NCBI RefSeq assembly: GCF_003324165.1 | Contig: NW_025407833.1 | Location: forward strand, 124,001 to 188,000 | Reading direction: 5' to 3' | From: Naegleria lovaniensis | Lineage: Eukaryota > Heterolobosea > Eutetramitea > Acrasida > Naegleriidae | DNA length: 64,000 nucleotides | In this document: piece by piece, positions 30,204 to 39,783 of the stretch | How positions within the stretch are numbered: the first letter of the stretch is position 1 | Layout: each line of letters opens with the position of its first letter | The notes under the pieces: generated by a model | The model's database searches: none | Seen by the model: the letters and a program-made list of their open reading frames with translations, nothing else | What the model was told of the DNA's origin: nothing | Position numbers and translations under genes: made by a program

Positions 30204-32513
30204 TTATCGAACCTTTTCTCTGGTTGGTTTGGTTTGCTTTGGGTTTTTTCGTTTCGTTGTTTGATATGTCACAGTTGAATTTGCAATAGAAGGGGAAGAG
30301 AGATCTGCTCGTCTTATACCTTGATCATTGGAATATTGCTCCATTCTGTTAATATTTACATCGGGGTTGAAAATATTGGCAAGGGAAGGATTTTTCTTTG
30401 AAAATTGAGACTGCGTTTGTGGTCTGCTTCCGTTAGGTGGATTGGTTTGTGTGAGAGAGACCAAGCTATTAAGCTTGATAGAGGAGTTGTTGATTTTGTT
30501 GTCATTTTCGAGAATAATTAGTTTGTTGAAGGAGGAAGGCATGGCTGACTGAGCTCGGTCACCATTGGAAATTGGATCTGGTTTAAGGGAATGCTTAATA
30601 CTGTTATGCGGAAGAGGAGGTTTTGGAGTTATGGATTGGTTGGTTGTATGATTTGGACGAAATCCACCAGTAAAATGCTGATGGTGTCGCACTGGAAATT
30701 GTTTTTGGTTTGCCTCAATATTGCGCTGGCTATTTTCTCTGGACATTTTTGGAATTTCATGATTTCCAATATATTTTTCATTGCCTTTGATAATAGATAA
30801 TAGTCCAAAGCTACTATTTCTTCTTGGTTTTGGAAGTAACGAGCTGATCAAAACAGCATTATTGAGATCAGATTTGTTCTTATCCGTTCGCTCTTTTGAT
30901 CCAGGTGAAAACTTTAAATTTTTTGATGAAGACGCAGAGCTGATGGTCGTCATGGCTGAAAAAGGAGTCATAGATCGATCAAATGAATCATCATCCTCAA
31001 TGTTCTCTAGCTCTTCAATAAACTTGGTACTATAATTATCGTTGATGTAAATAACGTCCACAGTATTACTTGGTGAATTATCTTTTGTTTCTAGAGTTTT
31101 CTTCTTTGGAGAAGACTCGTTGAGGTGCATTTTAAAACACTCTACTATTTTGGGAACTACTCTTTTCCAAATGTTATCAAAAACTTCCCACTGAGCTTCA
31201 TAAAACAATGCAGAATGAGGTTCCAATGGAGGAAAGCCTCTATTGAGCTGAACTCTAATTCTTTCTGAAAACTGGGTGGATAAAGGACTTTGAGGTGATT
31301 CTTTTGGTTTTCTTTGGTGGGCAGTAAAATTAGGTGTGGATCTATTAAGAAAGGAATCAGCGTCAAGAGGAGTTGGTACTGATCTCTTATTTCCTTGATC
31401 CATTACTATGAGTTCTTCATATTCTCCATCTTCTGCAATTGTTTCCTCAACGACACCTCCGAAAGGACTGATAGGTATAAATTTTTGTGACTCCCCATTT
31501 ACTTCGTCGTATTCAAATGAGCGAGATACATCTACGCTTGTATGTAAAGAGTCCTGATCTTTAATTTCTCCAAAAGAAACTGCAGTAACTGCTAAATGGG
31601 GAAATGTTGATGACCATTGAGATGCTATTTTTTCTAGAGTTTTCTTTTCTGTTTTTACGTTTTCTTGGAACCGTTTTGATTTTCGTTTTGTAGATTTTAG
31701 TGGTGAATGCTGCCGTGTTGGCTCATGTTTTAATCCATATAGTTTTGCATCCAATTGATTTATCAATCCTTTTAATCGCTCCTCAGCATCGGTTTCCAGA
31801 TCCTAACAAAAATTTTCAATTTTTCGAAAATTCAAAGTTTGTTGACGACAATCCATAGATATGTAGGTAATCAATTTTCTATAATTTCAGTCCAAACTTA
31901 CAAAAGTAAAATCCATCAATGAAGAATGTTCAGATCCTGCGCTGTAATCGTGAAAGTTGGTATTGAACGATGAAAACTCAGATGATGCCATTGATTTTAA
32001 GCCTGTTGTAAAGTGTGTGCCTGAGGTTGGAGCATTTGTGGATGGAGAAAACGTTGAATCAACTTGATGTTCTGTTGACGGTGATGATGCTGTGCTTTCG
32101 GAATCCTCTCCAATTAAAGACAAGTCAATTACCAGCGAATCTGTCGATTTGTATTTGCCAACTGAATGTCTCAACCTCGACGATGGATCTTCTTGACTCT
32201 CCATAAATCGAACTTCTCGTTGCTGACCACGAGTTGCTATCCGTTTAATACTTTCCACTGAACCTCGAAGTGTTGATGTGTGGTCATTTTGTTTGCTGGC
32301 AGCTGTTGAAATTTTTACATTCCGAGAGGGCAACGGCAGCTCTGGATGAGTGCTTTCTCGATATTGAGGTTGATGATAATTATTGTACTGATGATTCATT
32401 GAGCGAGGTGGTGGTTGAAAATGGGCCATGTGCATTCCTCCCGTATGTATTGACGATGATGGTACATTGATCATTCCAACTGCTGTCGTCGTCGTCGGGG
32501 AAAAAACCATCAT
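30204..32513 (-). CDS. long disordered protein, unrecognised (2 exons)
   Basis: Exons 32513-31902 and 31802-30204, with a 99-nt intron (GTAAGT...TTAG), give 736 residues. The splice joins MDFTF to DLETDAEERLKGLINQLDAK, the only stretch that looks strongly helical. The rest is rich in Ser, Asn, Pro and Thr, with phospho-site-like SP/TP motifs, and has no catalytic or binding domain that I can name. The start is the first of two adjacent ATGs in an ATAATGATGG context. Likely a scaffold or cytoskeletal adaptor, but this is inference. Confidence 0.62.
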
Positions 32514-32613
32514 TATTTTTTGTAGATTTGCACAGAGAAATTTGAGCGCCAGAAAATCGGCTCTGCGTGACACCACGTGATGGAAATAGGGCTGAGCATA
32601 CTAAAAAATTGCC

Positions 32614-33609
32614 TCAATCTCCTTTATTGGCCAAAACAAGAACATCACTTAATTGGCCTTGCAGACTGGATTTGAGAAGTCGAGTGAAGAACAATGATCT
32701 CTTCCTTTTACCATGCTCCAATAAAAGATATTCAAACAAACATCGCAATAGATCCTTGCTAAATTGTGAATCTTGTTCTGAAAAGCCATAGAAATGAGGA
32801 AACATTACTTTGTAGGTCTTGTGTACTAAAATACTGCGTCCAACATGATCATGCTCACCTTTTCCATATCCAAATGTTATCCAATCATTTTCTTTTTCCA
32901 TTTTGGAAAAGGATTGTCCACAAATATAGCTTCCATTAAGGTCTAACTTGAAAAAACTATCATAAATTGTTGCAGTGAGTTCCTTAAGTGTCTTGACTCC
33001 ATTTTCATCGATATCGATTAGTTTTTCTCTGTTTGCTGCAAACTTGAGAGTTAATGATTGATACTTTCTCAAAAATCGATCTAAATGTTGACTGTCTACT
33101 TTTCGAATATTATCAATATCAAGAGAGAATGATGAGCTATTTCCCCAATCGACGTATGGTACATTGACATAGTGCAACATGTATGGTGCACTGTTACCGT
33201 CAATACCTCGGAAAAAAGCAAGTGCCAACTCTCCTCTTTCAACTCGATCATTGATGAGTGAAACATAGCATTCTTTTATGGTCGAATAGGGATCAAAACA
33301 AATGAGGTCAGCATCTAAAATTTCCATTCTCATCAAAGTTTCATCATTTTGATCAAAACTACTAGCATCTCTTACGATCAATAGATCAGTGTATTGTTGT
33401 AATCGGTTCAATGTTACTGTATGAAAGGCATCGGAAGCACTTGTAGAGAACAATAATGTCTTAAATTTTCGTCCTTCATATTTAAACAAAGGTGTATAGG
33501 ATGCTTTTTGTTCCGTACTTTCCGATGGCTCTGTAGTTGATTCTTCATTCATTGCCAGTTCTGATAATTTTTCAAATGAAAAATGATCATCGTCTTCTCT
33601 TTCAGCCAT
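32614..33609 (-). CDS. unrecognised protein, 331 residues
   Basis: Intronless from the ATG at 33609 (MAEREDDDHFSFEKLSELAM). After an acidic leader come mixed alpha/beta segments: KFKTLLFSTSASDAFHTVTL, TDLLIVRDASSF and LDADLICFDPYSTIKECYVS suggest a Rossmann-like order, and KENDWITFGYGKGEHDHVGR follows. No motif identifies a family. The stop is 101 bases from the start of the neighbouring disordered gene on the same strand. Function unknown. Confidence 0.6.
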   Translation of the reverse strand: MAEREDDDHFSFEKLSELAMNEESTTEPSESTEQKASYTPLFKYEGRKFKTLLFSTSASDAFHTVTLNRLQQYTDLLIVRDASSFDQNDETLMRMEILDADLICFDPYSTIKECYVSLINDRVERGELALAFFRGIDGNSAPYMLHYVNVPYVDWGNSSSFSLDIDNIRKVDSQHLDRFLRKYQSLTLKFAANREKLIDIDENGVKTLKELTATIYDSFFKLDLNGSYICGQSFSKMEKENDWITFGYGKGEHDHVGRSILVHKTYKVMFPHFYGFSEQDSQFSKDLLRCLFEYLLLEHGKRKRSLFFTRLLKSSLQGQLSDVLVLANKGD

Positions 33610-33731
33610 AATTTGTTGGTTGATCAAGAAATTAATTTTTTTAATTGTTTTTGGATTTCTAAAAATATTTCAAGTTCAATTTTTAATGATTGAATAAATT
33701 TTCCTTTTGTCATGATGTACTTTTAACAATG

Positions 33732-34960
33732 TTATTCATTGTCTTGACACAAGTGTTGTTTGACCCATTGAACAATGAGTTTTGCAACAAAATATTCATG
33801 ATTGAGAGATTTGGACATTTCTTGAATGGCAAATGATTCATCATGTTCTTTCAAATCCATCATGATCATGTCCAACATGTTTCCATAAATTTTCATGTTC
33901 GATTTCAATTGTTGAGGATGCAATCCAATTCCTCCCTTCTTCTTTGGTGTGATTAACAATTGATGAATCACTTCCAATGGCCAATCACAAACTTCACTCT
34001 TTTGCAACACCAAACTTTGATCCACAACAATCAAACCTCTGCTTGGAACTCTGTGGTATGGTGTTTCAACATCGTTGCTTAAAAAGTTAGGATCAGCTAT
34101 TGAATGATTGAATTATTACACCAATGGTCACTTTCGAACACTACTTACGTCTCCAAATATCCCCATTATCCAGATAGATGGGCTTGAACGCTGTTGTATT
34201 TCCTCTTAAAGCGTTATATATGAAATCGGTGTTTGCATTCCAATAAAACACCATGTAAAGTAAGAGGGTGCGGTTTGTGAATCCAAAAAACATGATTACA
34301 AATCTTCCATCATTTCTGTTTTTACATTTGAGACAAGGCACGTCATAAGTGAATAAGTATTTATCCCAAATCTTTCCAGAGGACTCTGTCCAATAATCTG
34401 GTACAAGCGCATCCTTTCCTGTGACTGGATTTCTCAATAAGAGTTGTCCTGTTTCAGAATCCTGCCGGAAGTAATTAAATGAAATATCCTTATATGGCGT
34501 TTCAATACCTGGTTCAGCGTTGAAAGAGTAAGTAGAATGAGCATAACTAATGGTATTTAGGTATCCGGTGGATCTGTCCAATTCGCTCAGCTTGACAACA
34601 ATGGCATAAACTTTATTGTCACTCACCAAGTTATTGAAACGGCAAGTTCTATCGGATATTTCAATGTTACAAAATTCCCGTCAAAAACCAAACAAACAAC
34701 ACTTACGGTACGATCAAGCTAATTCTTGTATTGGGATCTGTTTTACTTCCATCCCATAGAAAAAATCTTCTAATACAATTATTGGAGGTATTCTTATGAT
34801 ATCCCCATTGAAACAATCCTTCCAAACGTTCACCTGTGGAGGCTGTCAAGTAAAACACACTATCGTATTCATTATTTTCATATGAGACGGTAAACATCTT
34901 GTTATCGCTGTTTCGTTTGAAAGTACCAGATGCTACTTTCATACCATAGATTTTCTCCAT
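33732..34960 (-). CDS. paralogue A of a head-to-head gene pair, unrecognised (3 exons)
   Basis: Exons 34960-34707, 34648-34149 and 34096-33732 give 372 residues; introns are 58 and 52 nt. Start at MEKIYGMKVASGTFKRNSDN, where an A run precedes the ATG. Residues about 60-230 match the gene at 35169-35970 in order: DGSKTDPNTRISLIV, GIETPYKDISFNYFRQDSE and GNTTAFKPIYLDNGDIWRR. The final ~120 residues (LVLQKSEVCDWPLEVIHQLL onward) form a predominantly helical domain absent from the partner. The first intron sits at the same place and phase (2) as in the partner. No known family. Confidence 0.72.
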
Positions 34961-35168
34961 TTTTTTGTTGTGAGGATGGTTTTTTGATTCATGAATCAAG
35001 AAGGATCCATGAGCTGTTGAAAAATTTTTGACACTTTTGAAAAAGAAATCTGAACAAGGATGACTCTCTTTTTTGGTGAGCCATCTTTTTTATGATTGCC
35101 TGTGCCTGTCTCGTGGACTAAATGACGTTCAATGTATCCTTTTCATGATACAAACCTCAACAGAAAAA
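34961..35168. promoter_or_regulatory. 208-base shared promoter of two divergent paralogues
   Basis: The two paralogues start on either side and point away from each other. A bidirectional promoter is inferred from arrangement only; no specific element stands out. Confidence 0.45.
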
Positions 35169-35970
35169 ATGACTGACTATTATCCTCTCATTCCCACTGT
35201 TTTTAACGGATTTTTCTATCGAAGCACAGATTACGCCTATTTCTGGATGACTCCTATGAGCACTTCCATGTTCAAAATGAGCCCTAACAGTGGATCTGAA
35301 ACCAAGATATTTGGAGTCAACAGCTTGGGATTTGTTTCAGCCAATTCTGGGGTCGTGACCAAGTCTGTCATGTTATATGACACGAGTGTTGCTGATCCTT
35401 TCGCTAGAGTCGTTGCAATCTCCAGTTTGTAAGTTTCTCTGATGGAAATGGATTACCTAAAAATTATTGTTAACAATGAGTGGATTACAGTGATGTCACA
35501 CAAGGAACGCAAAACACATATTCTTATTATTGCGATCGAATGGTTACCATGAATGGTGTGTGGTTTGTAAGTATCAATATCACTCATCTTGTTCAACAAT
35601 TCGCATTGTTATTGGTATGGTATTCAAACATGATTAGATATCAGAGGATGGAGAACCATCTCAAACCAACATTCCTTATACACCAGCTCTTACACTTCCC
35701 ATCTATTTTCGAGAAAATTCAGGAGCCTTATGGAGAGTCGATGAGTCGAATCCTTATTATGGTTATTTCAAGTTGACGAATTTGAGTGATAGCAGAGCGG
35801 CAACAGCAATTTGTGGATATGATCCTGTACAAAGTACTTTTCATATTCTTTTCCAATTCTACGATTCAGCTACAAGATCCGTCGTTCAAACAAGATTACA
35901 TGGAGCGACGTCAAATTCGTTTGCAACAATTGTACTGGATAACGGAGATACTTTTACAGGTACCAATTAG
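35169..35970 (+). CDS. paralogue B of the head-to-head pair, unrecognised (3 exons)
   Basis: Exons 35169-35428, 35491-35566 and 35638-35970 give 222 residues; introns are 62 and 71 nt with GTAAGT donors. Start MTDYYPLIPTVFNGFFYRST, A-rich context. Shared blocks with the divergent neighbour: DTSVADPFARVVAIS, NIPYTPALTLPIYFREN and NSFATIVLDNGDTFTGTN. Intron 1 has the conserved position and phase. It lacks the neighbour's helical C-terminal domain. Pieces of a third copy lie at 36006-36130 and 37957-38145. Function unknown; beta-rich composition. Confidence 0.72.
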
Positions 35971-36005
35971 TAACATTAAAAAATCAATGTTTATAATACA
36001 ATGAA

Positions 36006-36130
36006 ATAGATCAATTGTCCATTCCTAGAAAAACGTCTCCTTTGTCTAAATAAATGTTCAAACAAGAATCTGTACTTTTTCCTTACAATCGTGTTGTCTT
36101 TCTCACTTGGTCGCGTCTTACTTATACAGA
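36006..36130 (-). pseudogene. 3' end fragment of a third paralogue of the 34-36 kb family
   Basis: The minus strand reads STDSCLNIYLDKGDVFLGMD then stop, matching the ends FATIVLDNGDTFTGTN (paralogue B) and PIYLDNGDIWRR (paralogue A). Nucleotide resemblance continues for about 60 bases upstream, but the frame does not. Divergence is much greater than that of the 95% duplicon, so it is older. Confidence 0.65.
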
Positions 36131-36162
36131 TCCTTCCATTTAGCTCCAGACTGTTCTAGATA

Positions 36163-36422
36163 CTATTGTTTAATGGTAGAAGCAGGACCAGAAGGAAAAG
36201 GTTCCACATTCAAAAGACGTGTCGTATATATCTGAAAGTTAAAATATTATCTTCGTGTGGAGTAGTTACATACCATAGATTGTTTGCTGTCCCATTCGTT
36301 CACAAGATAATTTAGGCCCAAAATCATTGTACAAATATCAATATTTTCGAAACAACATTGGCAGTAGTGATATTGGTGGGAATGGTAATACGAAATAATT
36401 TTCTTAAACAGATATTGAGAAC
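36163..36422 (-). CDS. two possible 3' exons of an unknown gene
   Basis: Minus-strand frame 36422-36274 follows a good acceptor (CCATTTCAG) and reads SQYLFKKIISYYHSHQYHYC..., ending at a GTATGT donor. After a 42-nt intron the frame continues at 36231-36163 (IYTTRLLNVEPFPSGPASTI) to a TAG. Phases agree. No upstream exon was found, because the sequence before it runs into the oppositely oriented orphan gene; the 5' part may have been displaced. No family was recognised. Confidence 0.35.
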
Positions 36423-36562
36423 CTGAAATGGAGTATACTTTTCAATAAATGCACTCTAAAAATGGTGGGTGATTTTTGCCATTTTGAAGCTCCAAACAGC
36501 TGAATTTTAGTGAGGTTTAAGAAACTCCTTAACAAAAGTTAGAGCTTTTTTCTTACAAAAAA

Positions 36563-37828
36563 ATGGTCGTTGAGGGCTGGATCGACACCCTTATAAATAC
36601 TATCACGGAGAGGCTTACTTTATCATCATCAACGACCAAAGAAGATGCAAGCACTATTGAAGAGGTCGAAAAGGAATGGGAAGGGATTGGTGAGGATCAA
36701 TACAAGAGGGCTCAGCAATTTCTAAACTCCATCGGCGTGGTTATTTCAGGACCGTTATTGAAAGAGATGATGAAGCAAAAGTTAGAAGACAGGATATATT
36801 ACAATGAGATTGGTGCTTGTTTCTCTATTGACATGAATGGAAACAAAGAAGGGAAACCCTTGAACTTGCTTTTGTTATGCCCGTTGTACATATCTTGTGG
36901 GGGTGTTTGTTACGAGACCCGTGATTTATTGCCATTCTTAAATATTGAGATCGTTAACGAGGAGAGAAAAAGGGAAAGGTTTTTTGTTTGCTCACCATTC
37001 CAACAAATGTCGTATGAAACAGAATGCTGCGATGAGGAGAGCATTGCAGAATATTTGATAGAGAACATAATATATAAGAATCCAATCGAAACCAGCGATG
37101 TGGGACAACACTGGCTTGTGGTCAGTTTAAAGACACCGAATGGAGGCTATTTGACATCCAAGAAATACAGAATTAATATTTCGTATGATAATCCAATGCT
37201 CACCGGCAAATACGGGTCTATATGGAACAAAATTATGCGAGTTCTGATGGCGTTGCGCAATATAGAAGACCGTTCGTTACATTTGAAAGTGTGGTACTTT
37301 TTTGCATCCATAGAAAATGCGACTTGTATTTCAGAATGGGAGAAGCTATCACGGTTACATATGCTTAATGCAGACAGATCCGTATATGTTGAATTGACCA
37401 GACAATACTTTGAAAGCATCGAGCTTGGAGAGTCACCATATTTTCTTCTCACCCAATCCAAGATATTTTGTATAATTTTTGCCATGTATTCTCAAGACGA
37501 CACTAGTTTATTTCCTTTCAGTCAAGAGCTCAAGATACTTTTTCAGAGTTATTTTGACAAATTTATTAAGAAGTATCAATGTTTGACAAGGATTGTTTCT
37601 ATCTTCAAAATATCGATTTCAATCATTGAAAAAGATGAGTTATTACGAAAAGAAATTGAAAAGAACAAAGTAAGAATGCTATTAACTATTAAGAACGACG
37701 TGATGGGTGAACTCTCCAGACTCTGCTCAGAACTGTCTTATAAGATAAGACCAATGATCATTGCAGATTTTTTGAAATGTGTATTTACAGTATGCCAAGA
37801 AGCTGAGTGTTTGTTGACACAGATCTGA
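36563..37828 (+). CDS. orphan intronless gene, 421 residues
   Basis: One open frame, MVVEGWIDTLINTITERLTL, with seven A before the ATG. The middle is Cys-rich (LLLLCPLYISCGGVCYETRD; FVCSPFQQMSYETECCDEES, about residues 109-170). The rest is mixed helix, including KDELLRKEIEKNKV, and the C-terminus is VCQEAECLLTQI. There is no signal peptide and no known catalytic motif. The 3' two-thirds is duplicated, inverted, at 9340-10008, where it is decayed. The gene sits inside a split third copy of the paralogue family. Being intact while its copy is broken suggests it is under selection or is recent. Function unknown. Confidence 0.68.
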   Translation: MVVEGWIDTLINTITERLTLSSSTTKEDASTIEEVEKEWEGIGEDQYKRAQQFLNSIGVVISGPLLKEMMKQKLEDRIYYNEIGACFSIDMNGNKEGKPLNLLLLCPLYISCGGVCYETRDLLPFLNIEIVNEERKRERFFVCSPFQQMSYETECCDEESIAEYLIENIIYKNPIETSDVGQHWLVVSLKTPNGGYLTSKKYRINISYDNPMLTGKYGSIWNKIMRVLMALRNIEDRSLHLKVWYFFASIENATCISEWEKLSRLHMLNADRSVYVELTRQYFESIELGESPYFLLTQSKIFCIIFAMYSQDDTSLFPFSQELKILFQSYFDKFIKKYQCLTRIVSIFKISISIIEKDELLRKEIEKNKVRMLLTIKNDVMGELSRLCSELSYKIRPMIIADFLKCVFTVCQEAECLLTQI

Positions 37829-37957
37829 CACATCATGAACGTGCTTGTATGAGAATCCAAACACAACGATATAGTAAAGACACAAGTGTAATCAAGATTT
37901 ACTTTGTTCTTTGGTGCAACCTTTTGATACAACACAGTAATCAATTCATTTGGACTC
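36735..37957. repeat. duplicon B, inverted partner of 9212-10008
   Basis: Matches the reverse complement of 9212-10008. It contains most of the orphan gene plus, beyond its stop, the shared spacer and ~60 bases of the tail of the GyrI-like gene (ELITVLYQKVAP on the minus strand at about 37905-37945, with its stop codon lost by a small change). The junction at 37957 adjoins a fragment of the third paralogue. The junction at about 36735 lies within the coding region of the orphan gene. Confidence 0.85.
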
Positions 37958-38273
37958 AGGAATCTTTGACCATCCTCAGATCCCTATTCATGTTTAAATA
38001 CCATTTAAATTGACGAACACAATGAGTGATATTAACGCTTACAAACCTCTCTCCATTCATGGTTACGGTTCGATCGCGATAATAAGTGTTGTAGTTACCA
38101 AAAGATTTTAGAGTAATCCATTTCAAACCAGCCAACTGATCATGTCAAGCCTTTATATACTAAAAGGATTCAGCACATTTGTAAAAGATAACGTTTGCTC
38201 ATCTTTATAAATATTACCAATATTCACCAATATTCATTTGAGGAATAGTGTTTACTAGTTTTTGTAAATAATT
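37829..38273. other. 445-base region of gene fragments
   Basis: Holds the GyrI-like tail fragment (to about 37957), the 5' fragment of the third paralogue (37957-38145) and 130 bases with nothing recognised before the UBA5 stop. Confidence 0.5.
37957..38145 (-). pseudogene. exon 2/intron fragment of the third paralogue
   Basis: On the minus strand, the sequence from about 38145 to 37957 follows 35455-35665 base by base with indels: shared words include AAATGGATTAC, TATTATCGCGATCGAA against TATTATTGCGATCGAA, ACCATGAATGG, GGTTTGTAAG and AATATCACTCAT. It includes the paralogue exon 2 and its GTAAG-type donor. It is not translatable as a whole. Together with 36006-36130 it brackets the orphan gene. 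Confidence 0.72.
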
Positions 38274-39606
38274 TTACATCATTGTATCTCTTAATTGTTT
38301 CATGAGTTCGTCGAGATCTTGATTTTCCACATTGACAAGCTCATGATCATGCACAACTTTCTTCTCCTTTTCATATTGATATTCTAATCCCTCAGAAAGA
38401 TGTTCATGTTTGTGAGAGTGAGAATGATAATCAACATTGTCTTGTTCGTCATCAACAACTTCAATGCCCCATGTATTGTCAGTGTGAACGACTTTGGTTT
38501 CCTCCACTTGTTCCTTCTCATCTTGATCAAGATCCAAATCCAGAGCTCCTTGTTCTTTCAACTTTTTAACTTCCTCTTGCCTTTTCACACACATTGGATT
38601 GGAACATGTGGGATTTGGACGAACTTTCATGGTTGGGAAATAATCATTCATGGCACTGTATCCCAAATAATATGAAATTTTACCAAATCTCAATAAATAT
38701 TTCAAAACTCCTTGAACTAACAATCCAGCAGTGATACCCATAGTGGTTGGTAAACTTGCTGCACAAACACCTTCACGTTTGACTTGTTTGACACCACTTG
38801 CAACGACCAAGGGAGGAGCACATTCATAACACTGGTTTAGAAATGATCAAACAATGAATATAAGTGTGAGTGTATAAAGGAAGAAGAAGATGTGAATAGG
38901 ATTCATGACCCGTTGTTAAAGTAGATCAATTACTTACTGCAGTCAATCCAGGAACCATGAATTGAATATGACCACTCACAGCGTCCTCACTGACACCACT
39001 TTCCATCCATCTAATATTTAATTCATTACAAGCTCTATTGATGGCTACTCTTGCTTCAAAATTATCAACACATGACAATACCAAATCAACCTTTCCATTA
39101 TTCAATAAATTTCCAGTATTGATTGTGTTCATGAATTGATCAAAATTTTCAATGGACGTAATATTATAGGAACATGTTTCAAAAACAACATCGGGATTAA
39201 TTTTAGAGAGAGTCTCTTTAGATGCATCAACTTTTGTCATTCCTACTTGTTCTGGTGTAAAGAATAATCGATTCATATTGGCCAAAGAAACAATATCAAA
39301 ATCAAACAGAATTAATTTGCCAATACCACATCGGGTTAACATCTCGCAAACGACTGCTCCAACTCCTCCGAGTCCAACAACTGCAACGGTAAAATCTCGG
39401 ATTCTTTCATAATTCTTAACGATGCCCATTGATGAAAGAGCCATAAGTCTTGAGTATGGATTATCATCCTTTACTTCGGAAGAAATTTTTGCAATTTTCT
39501 CTCGAACCACTTTGGTACCACTTGATGATTGTTCATTCAACTGTTTCCGTAATTGAGCAATTTCTTCTTCTAATTGTTTAATTTTCTCCTCTTGATTTTG
39601 GGACAT
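38274..39606 (-). CDS. UBA5: UFM1-activating enzyme E1 (2 exons)
   Basis: Exons 39606-38938 and 38831-38274 (106-nt intron) give 408 residues. UBA5 adenylates UFM1 and carries it as a thioester to UFC1 in the ER-linked UFMylation pathway. Visible: the nucleotide-binding [20 protein letters not shown], the adenylation block [33 protein letters not shown], the catalytic Cys246 in [15 protein letters not shown], and zinc Cys pairs 224/227 (CYEC) and 299/304 (CSNPMC). The N-terminus is a coiled coil ([18 protein letters not shown]). The C-terminal tail is acidic with a His-rich patch ([10 protein letters not shown]), probably the UFC1/UFM1-binding region. The splice rebuilds TACYECAPP exactly. 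Confidence 0.96.
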
Positions 39607-39783
39607 TTTTTTGTAACAGACGGTGACGTCAACAACAGTTCTTTACAAAATTAAAAAGTCACACGGCCTGCAAATTTTAGATGGAGTTAACGCCCTATGT
39701 GTCACTCTTGATTTCTGAAAGAGTTATACATTAAAAGGGTTTTAATTTACAATGTGAAAAGGACTTGTTCAAAAAACAAGCTC

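Larger units (their letters stand above)
35971..36562. other. 592-base region holding gene fragments
   Basis: Contains, on the minus strand, the 3' remnant of a third paralogue (about 36006-36130) and two spliceable exon-like frames (36163-36422). The last 140 bases form the promoter of the orphan gene starting at 36563. Confidence 0.5.
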
